NCBI RefSeq assembly: GCF_900698995.1
Contig: NZ_LR217735.1
Span: forward strand, 744,001 to 808,000
Source: Erwinia_E haradaeae_C
GTDB taxonomy: Bacteria; Pseudomonadota; Gammaproteobacteria; Enterobacterales; Enterobacteriaceae
Length of the DNA stretch: 64,000 bases
Direction: 5' to 3'
Of the stretch, positions 59,863 to 64,000 are shown in pieces. Within the stretch, counting starts at the first letter, position 1, and each line of letters starts with the position of its first letter. Made by a program: the position numbers and the translations under genes. Below the pieces are notes generated by a model. It saw only the letters and a list, made by a program, of their open reading frames with translations, was not told where the DNA came from and searched no databases.

Positions 59863-61725
59863 TTATGCATCACGACGACGAAATATATGCTTTCCATCAT
59901 GAACATTACCAAAACGACGTTCATATTTTTTCTCAGTAGTATAACGATTTCCTCCTTTATCAGAGAGTGCGCTTAACCCAGTACCTGAAGAAGCAGTACT
60001 GACACTGCGTTCACTAAATCGATCTTTACTGCGATTTATATAACGAGGTTGTACATCACCGATTAATTTTATATTAATTGGTTTATTAAGAATATGTGTT
60101 TTGGCAACATTCTGTAAAATCGTATGCGAGATATCTTTTGGTAGTTCAATAGTTGCATATGTACTAAACAGTTTAATATGACCAATATCACGACTGCTAA
60201 TATTTCCTTCATTTACCATAGCGCCAACAATATGACGCACTTCTATACCATTTTCACGACCTAAGTCAATACGATATAATTGTGTGTTACTGTTTTCTCT
60301 GCGAAAACGACTTGTATGCCCTAAAGAACGCATGCCACGATCTAAACGATCACTACGTCGATCATTATTAACGTCTCGATACTCCCGACGTATACGCTGT
60401 TGTGGTGGATCTATAGCAACGATAAGTGGGCGCTCGCCTTGTGCCATTTTTAACAACGCTGTAGCCAAAGTTTCAATATCTATTGTATCTGCAGGTTGTA
60501 TTTTATATAATAAAGCACGATATTCTTCCAGATCACCACCATCTAGCTGTTTTTTTACTTTTTTAGAGAAGTTAGCTAAACGACGCTGAGACAAAATTTG
60601 AGCATTCGGAAGCTCAACTTCAGGGATATGTAACTTCATATTACGCTCAATATTGCGTAATAAACGACGTTCTCTATATTCTACAAAGAGAAGAGCGCGA
60701 CCTCTACGACCTGCACGACCAGTACGTCCAATTCGATGTACATAAGACTCTACATCCATCGGGATATCATAGTTAATCACAAAACTAATACGTTCAACAT
60801 CTAAACCACGTGCAGCAACATCAGTCGCAATTAGAATATCTAATCGACCATCTTTTAAGCGTTCTAGTGTTTGCTCTCGTAACGCTTGATTCATATCACC
60901 ATTTAATGCGGCACTGTTATAACCGCTGCGTTCAAGCGCTTCAGAAACCTCTAGTGTCGCACTTTTAGTGCGCACAAAAATAATGACAGCATCAAAATCT
61001 TCTACTTCTAAAAAACGGGTAAGCGCATCTGTTTTACGACCATAGACAGCCCAATAGCTCTGATTAATATCTGGCCTCGTAGTGATACTCGATTGAATAC
61101 GTATTTCTTGTGGGTTTTTCATAAAACGCTTAGTAATGCGACGAATGGCCTCTGGCATCGTAGCAGAAAACAATGCAGTCTGATGAGCATCTGGAATCTT
61201 GGACATAATCGTTTCTACATCTTCAATAAAACCCATACGAAGCATTTCATCAGCCTCATCTAACACTAAGCCACGTAAATGCGATAAACTTAATGTGCCA
61301 CGTTTTAGATGGTCAAGCAAACGACCTGGTGTTCCCACTACAACTTGCGGACCCTGTCGAAGAGCACGTAACTGAATATCATAACGCTGCCCCCCATAAA
61401 GCGCTACGGTATGAATACCTCTCATATGTTTAGAGAATTCTGCTATAGCTTCAGAGACTTGCATGGCTAATTCACGAGTAGGTGCCAATACTAAGATTTG
61501 AGGCATTTTTATGGTTTCATTAATATTATGTATCAGTGGTAATGCAAACGCTGCAGTTTTTCCACTACCAGTCTGCGCCATACCTAATACATCTCTCCCG
61601 GCTAAGAGATGAGGAATACATTCAGCTTGAATAGGAGATGGTTTAATATAACCCATACTGTTCAAAGACTTTAAGAGGTCATCTTTTAGACCCAAGGAAG
61701 AAAAAGTGGTATAGATATTCGTCAT
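59863..61725 (-). CDS. deaD: Cold-shock DEAD-box RNA helicase DeaD (CsdA)
   Basis: DeaD unwinds RNA in ribosome assembly and mRNA decay, especially in the cold. The product is 620 aa from ATG 61725 (E. coli about 629). Helicase motifs in order: AQTGSGKT (I), PTRELA (Ia), LDEADEM (II), FSATMPE (III), IIFVRT (IV), ATDVAARGLDV (V) and HRIGRTGR (VI). After the core come a dimerisation region and an RNA-binding domain (LYRIDLGRENGIEVRHIVGA). The Arg/Gly-rich tail is shortened and diluted. An upstream ATG at 61752 adds nine residues resembling the longer E. coli annotation; the family start MTNIYTTFSSLGL is preferred. Confidence 0.95.
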   Translation of the reverse strand: MTNIYTTFSSLGLKDDLLKSLNSMGYIKPSPIQAECIPHLLAGRDVLGMAQTGSGKTAAFALPLIHNINETIKMPQILVLAPTRELAMQVSEAIAEFSKHMRGIHTVALYGGQRYDIQLRALRQGPQVVVGTPGRLLDHLKRGTLSLSHLRGLVLDEADEMLRMGFIEDVETIMSKIPDAHQTALFSATMPEAIRRITKRFMKNPQEIRIQSSITTRPDINQSYWAVYGRKTDALTRFLEVEDFDAVIIFVRTKSATLEVSEALERSGYNSAALNGDMNQALREQTLERLKDGRLDILIATDVAARGLDVERISFVINYDIPMDVESYVHRIGRTGRAGRRGRALLFVEYRERRLLRNIERNMKLHIPEVELPNAQILSQRRLANFSKKVKKQLDGGDLEEYRALLYKIQPADTIDIETLATALLKMAQGERPLIVAIDPPQQRIRREYRDVNNDRRSDRLDRGMRSLGHTSRFRRENSNTQLYRIDLGRENGIEVRHIVGAMVNEGNISSRDIGHIKLFSTYATIELPKDISHTILQNVAKTHILNKPINIKLIGDVQPRYINRSKDRFSERSVSTASSGTGLSALSDKGGNRYTTEKKYERRFGNVHDGKHIFRRRDA

Positions 61726-62720
61726 GTAGTAGATATGCCTCTTAGATTTCATCGGCCAGTCTACATAACTCGTCGTGAAAATTATTAGTTATTTTCAGTA
61801 AAAAGTGTGAACCGGCTTAAGTTAATGGTTTAAGTAAACTAAAAAAATCATTTATAAAATACTTATTATTCAGAATTTTAAAGACATGAATAATATAATA
61901 GAAGATTACTTTTATATCATTATCTGATATAAATATCCTATTTCTCTCTAATTCAAGATCTACTAGATCAGTTTATATCTGTAATAAAGCAAACATTAAT
62001 CTAATAGTTAGGTTTTTAAGATAAATACCGTTTCCTGATAATCCTTATATTTTTAATTAGGGTGACGTATTTTATTTGAATACAGTACGGTATAATTAAG
62101 ATATTTAGAATACTAGATATAATTTTTTTGTTTTTATTTAAATTAATTTCTATTCTATCATTAGCAGTGTAAACTTTATAAAAATAAAAGATTTTCAAAT
62201 CGATTTCCGTTGAGATAAAATAATAATTTTTTCGGCTTTATCTTTCAAATTTTATAGAAAAAATTAAAGCTTTCTACTTGCTAAAAATAAATGAATATAT
62301 TAATGCTGTGTAGAAATTTCGTAAAAAACCTTTAGCATCTTTTCTAAAAATATTATTATGCCATCATTCAATAATATATTCCTCTATATCATACCTGAGC
62401 TTAATGCGCCATACAATATCAGTAGAATTTTTACTTTCTCTGTCTCTCTATTTTTATAGAATCACTATAAGTATAATTAAGCCCCTAATTCCGTTTGAGG
62501 CCTAGCCCCCATGCCCCCCTCACCGTATATATCAATATTATCATCTAATGTCATGGAAAAATATCTTACAAATGTTCATGATCTATCCAAAAAAAATAAA
62601 GACATTTAATTATATTTTATCGACAAAAAAAATAAAAAAATTAGCATGAGACTGTCATAATTAATAAATTTTTTATTTATAATATAACTTGTGATTCTGC
62701 AGGGAAATCTATAACAATTA
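61726..62720. other. Spacer between pnp and deaD, former nlpI site
   Basis: In enterics nlpI lies between pnp and deaD. Most of this stretch is A/T-rich with no gene; the minus-strand open frame 62016-62198 has no recognisable features. A GC-richer island at 62480-62530 stands out and may be part of an nlpI relic (separate entry). Confidence 0.55.
62430..62600 (-). pseudogene. nlpI: Possible remnant of nlpI
   Basis: On the minus strand the stretch reads VRYFSMTLDDN followed by IYGEGGMGARPQTE, which can be aligned loosely with the first TPR region of the lipoprotein NlpI (SRALTDDERAQ, LYERGVLYDSLGL). Position between pnp and deaD is the ancestral nlpI position. The match is weak and short, so synteny carries most of the argument. 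Confidence 0.35.
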
Positions 62721-64000
62721 TTATTGTACAGCGTCTTTTATGCTTAAACGAACACGACCTTGTCTGTCAACCTCTAATACTTTTACTGGAATCTCCTGAC
62801 CGACTTTCACATAATCATTCACTTTTTCAATGCGCTTGTCGGCAATCTGAGAAATATGTACTAAGCCCTCTTTGCTACCACTAATCGCAACAAAAGCACC
62901 AAAATCTACAACGCGTGTAACCTTTCCGTTATAAATACGACCTACTATAATTTCTGCAGTAATCTCTTCAATACGACGAATAGCATATTTCGCTTTATCA
63001 TCATTATTGGCTGCAATTTTTATCACACCATCATCTTTTATTTCAATACTAGTACCTGTTTCTTCGGTTAGCGCCCGAATCACTGAGCCTCCTTTACCGA
63101 TTAAGTCTTTTATTTTGTCAACACTAATCTGAATAGTATGCATGCGAGGAGCAAACTCCGATAAGTTATCACGAGGCTTGCTAAGCGCTTGATCCATGAC
63201 GCTAAGAATATGTAAACGCGCACCTTTGGCCTGAGCAAGCGCAACCTTCATAATTTCACGCGTGATCCCTTCAATTTTTATATCCATTTGCAGCGCAGTG
63301 ATACCTTCTCTGCTACCTGCTACTTTGAAATCCATATCACCTAAATAATCTTCATCACCTAAAATATCAGACAGAACAACAAAATTAACATCATCTTTTA
63401 CTAAACCCATGGCAATACCAGCTACTGCAGACTGAATAGGGACGCCAGCATCCATTAAAGCTAACGATGCACCACAAACAGATGCCATAGAAGAAGAACC
63501 GTTAGATTCAGTGATTTCAGAGACTACACGTACTGTATATGGAAAAGAATCTCCTTTTGGCATCACAGAAAGAATACCTCTCTTAGCTAAACGACCATGA
63601 CCAACTTCACGCCGCTTAGGTGAACCGACAGCGCCAATTTCACCAACAGAATATGGAGGAAAATTATAGTGGAACAGGAAATTATCAGTACGATCTCCCA
63701 TTAATTCATCAAGATTTTGCGCATCACGAGCAGTCCCAAGTGTAGCTGTAACCAATGCCTGGGTTTCACCACGAGTAAATAACGCTGATCCATGAGTACG
63801 CGGCAAGATACCCGTGCGTATATCTAAAGCACGAATCATGTCTTTTTCACGACCATCGATTCGTGGTTCACCACGCAAAATACGATTACGCACAATATTT
63901 TTTTCTAAGGAATGCAGATAATCAGTAATTCCATGCACATCTAACTCTGGATTTTCTGATAATATTTCTTCACTGACTTCAGACTTAATGCGGTTAACCT
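62721..64000 (-). CDS. pnp: Polynucleotide phosphorylase, 5' end beyond the window
   Basis: PNPase is the phosphorolytic 3'-5' exoribonuclease of the degradosome. The frame stays open from the stop at 62721 to the window edge, so 426 codons are visible, about the C-terminal 60 percent of the enzyme (E. coli 711 aa). Visible parts: the linker helix region, the second RNase PH core (GEPRIDGREKDMIRALDIR, HGSALFTRGETQALV, SNGSSSMASVCG, DILGDEDYLGDMDFKVAG), the KH domain (IKDLIGKGGSVIRALTEETG) and the S1 domain (GKVTRVVDFGAFVAI), ending SIKDAVQ. The Ala/Glu-rich C-terminal tail of E. coli, which follows the S1 domain, is absent. The Met at 63938 is internal, not the start. Confidence 0.97.
   Translation of the reverse strand, partial: VNRIKSEVSEEILSENPELDVHGITDYLHSLEKNIVRNRILRGEPRIDGREKDMIRALDIRTGILPRTHGSALFTRGETQALVTATLGTARDAQNLDELMGDRTDNFLFHYNFPPYSVGEIGAVGSPKRREVGHGRLAKRGILSVMPKGDSFPYTVRVVSEITESNGSSSMASVCGASLALMDAGVPIQSAVAGIAMGLVKDDVNFVVLSDILGDEDYLGDMDFKVAGSREGITALQMDIKIEGITREIMKVALAQAKGARLHILSVMDQALSKPRDNLSEFAPRMHTIQISVDKIKDLIGKGGSVIRALTEETGTSIEIKDDGVIKIAANNDDKAKYAIRRIEEITAEIIVGRIYNGKVTRVVDFGAFVAISGSKEGLVHISQIADKRIEKVNDYVKVGQEIPVKVLEVDRQGRVRLSIKDAVQ

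Noticed and set aside
62016..62198. 60-codon minus-strand open frame between pnp and deaD
   Set aside because: Ile/Lys/Tyr-rich, no NlpI similarity, no RBS.

Overview
The window looks like a piece of chromosome from a reduced, AT-rich gammaproteobacterial (Enterobacterales-type) endosymbiont, most likely insect-associated. Nearly every intact gene is a full-length orthologue of an Escherichia coli housekeeping gene. Those genes lie in long AT-rich spacers that contain recognisable wrecks of further enteric genes. The intact genes cover about 32.6 kb of 64 kb, roughly half, which suggests genome reduction still in progress. I saw no insertion sequences, prophage, CRISPR arrays, toxins or other accessory cargo. 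The host or species cannot be named from sequence reading alone.

Layout. 0.8-4.1 kb: ompA and tig. 4.3-5.9 kb: divergent nadK and grpE with a near-perfect heat-shock promoter, then a strong terminator. 6.1-6.7 kb: ung pseudogene. 7.9-9.2 kb: pmbA. 11-12.9 kb: yciA-yciB-yciC. 14-15.5 kb: der. 17-17.9 kb: ygfZ. 18.9-20.6 kb: cmoA and cmoB, both dead. 21.3-24.4 kb: gloB, rnhA/dnaQ (divergent) and tRNA-Asp, as in E. coli. 24.8-26.3 kb: rpsF-priB-rpsR-rplI. 27.8-29.7 kb: rnb. 30.7-32.4 kb: speE-speD. 34.3-37.8 kb: purH and purD, split apart. 39-39.8 kb: plsC. 40.9-42.1 kb: fabB. 44.4-44.7 kb: rnpB. 45.6-46.8 kb: fabV. 47.2-53.6 kb: ndk, rlmN, (rodZ pseudogene), ispG, hisS. 55.5-59.8 kb: rpmF, (plsX pseudogene), fabH, fabD, fabG, acpP. 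59.9-64 kb: deaD, a possible nlpI remnant, and pnp running off the window edge.

Function. The strongest theme is type II fatty-acid synthesis: fabH, fabD, fabG, acpP, fabB and fabV give malonyl transfer, initiation, reduction, elongation and enoyl reduction. plsC keeps the second acylation of phospholipid synthesis, while plsX is lost. Other retained functions are translation (ribosomal proteins, hisS, tRNA-Asp, rlmN, der, tig), RNA turnover (rnb, pnp, deaD, rnpB), replication fidelity (dnaQ, rnhA, priB), late purine synthesis, spermidine synthesis, isoprenoid and NADP supply, and Fe-S-linked repair (ygfZ).

The most notable observation is fabD. This gene for an essential enzyme is broken by one extra base exactly at a CCC-UGA site, where a +1 ribosomal slip would restore the conserved protein. 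The other half of the gene is intact, so it may be a frameshift-decoded gene. Other points of interest are the exact sigma-32 promoter of grpE, the loss of the guanine-specificity Asp in the first Der GTPase, an 8-bp tandem repeat covering the rplI stop codon, and a series of pseudogenes (ung, cmoA, cmoB, rodZ, plsX) sitting in their ancestral positions or operons.
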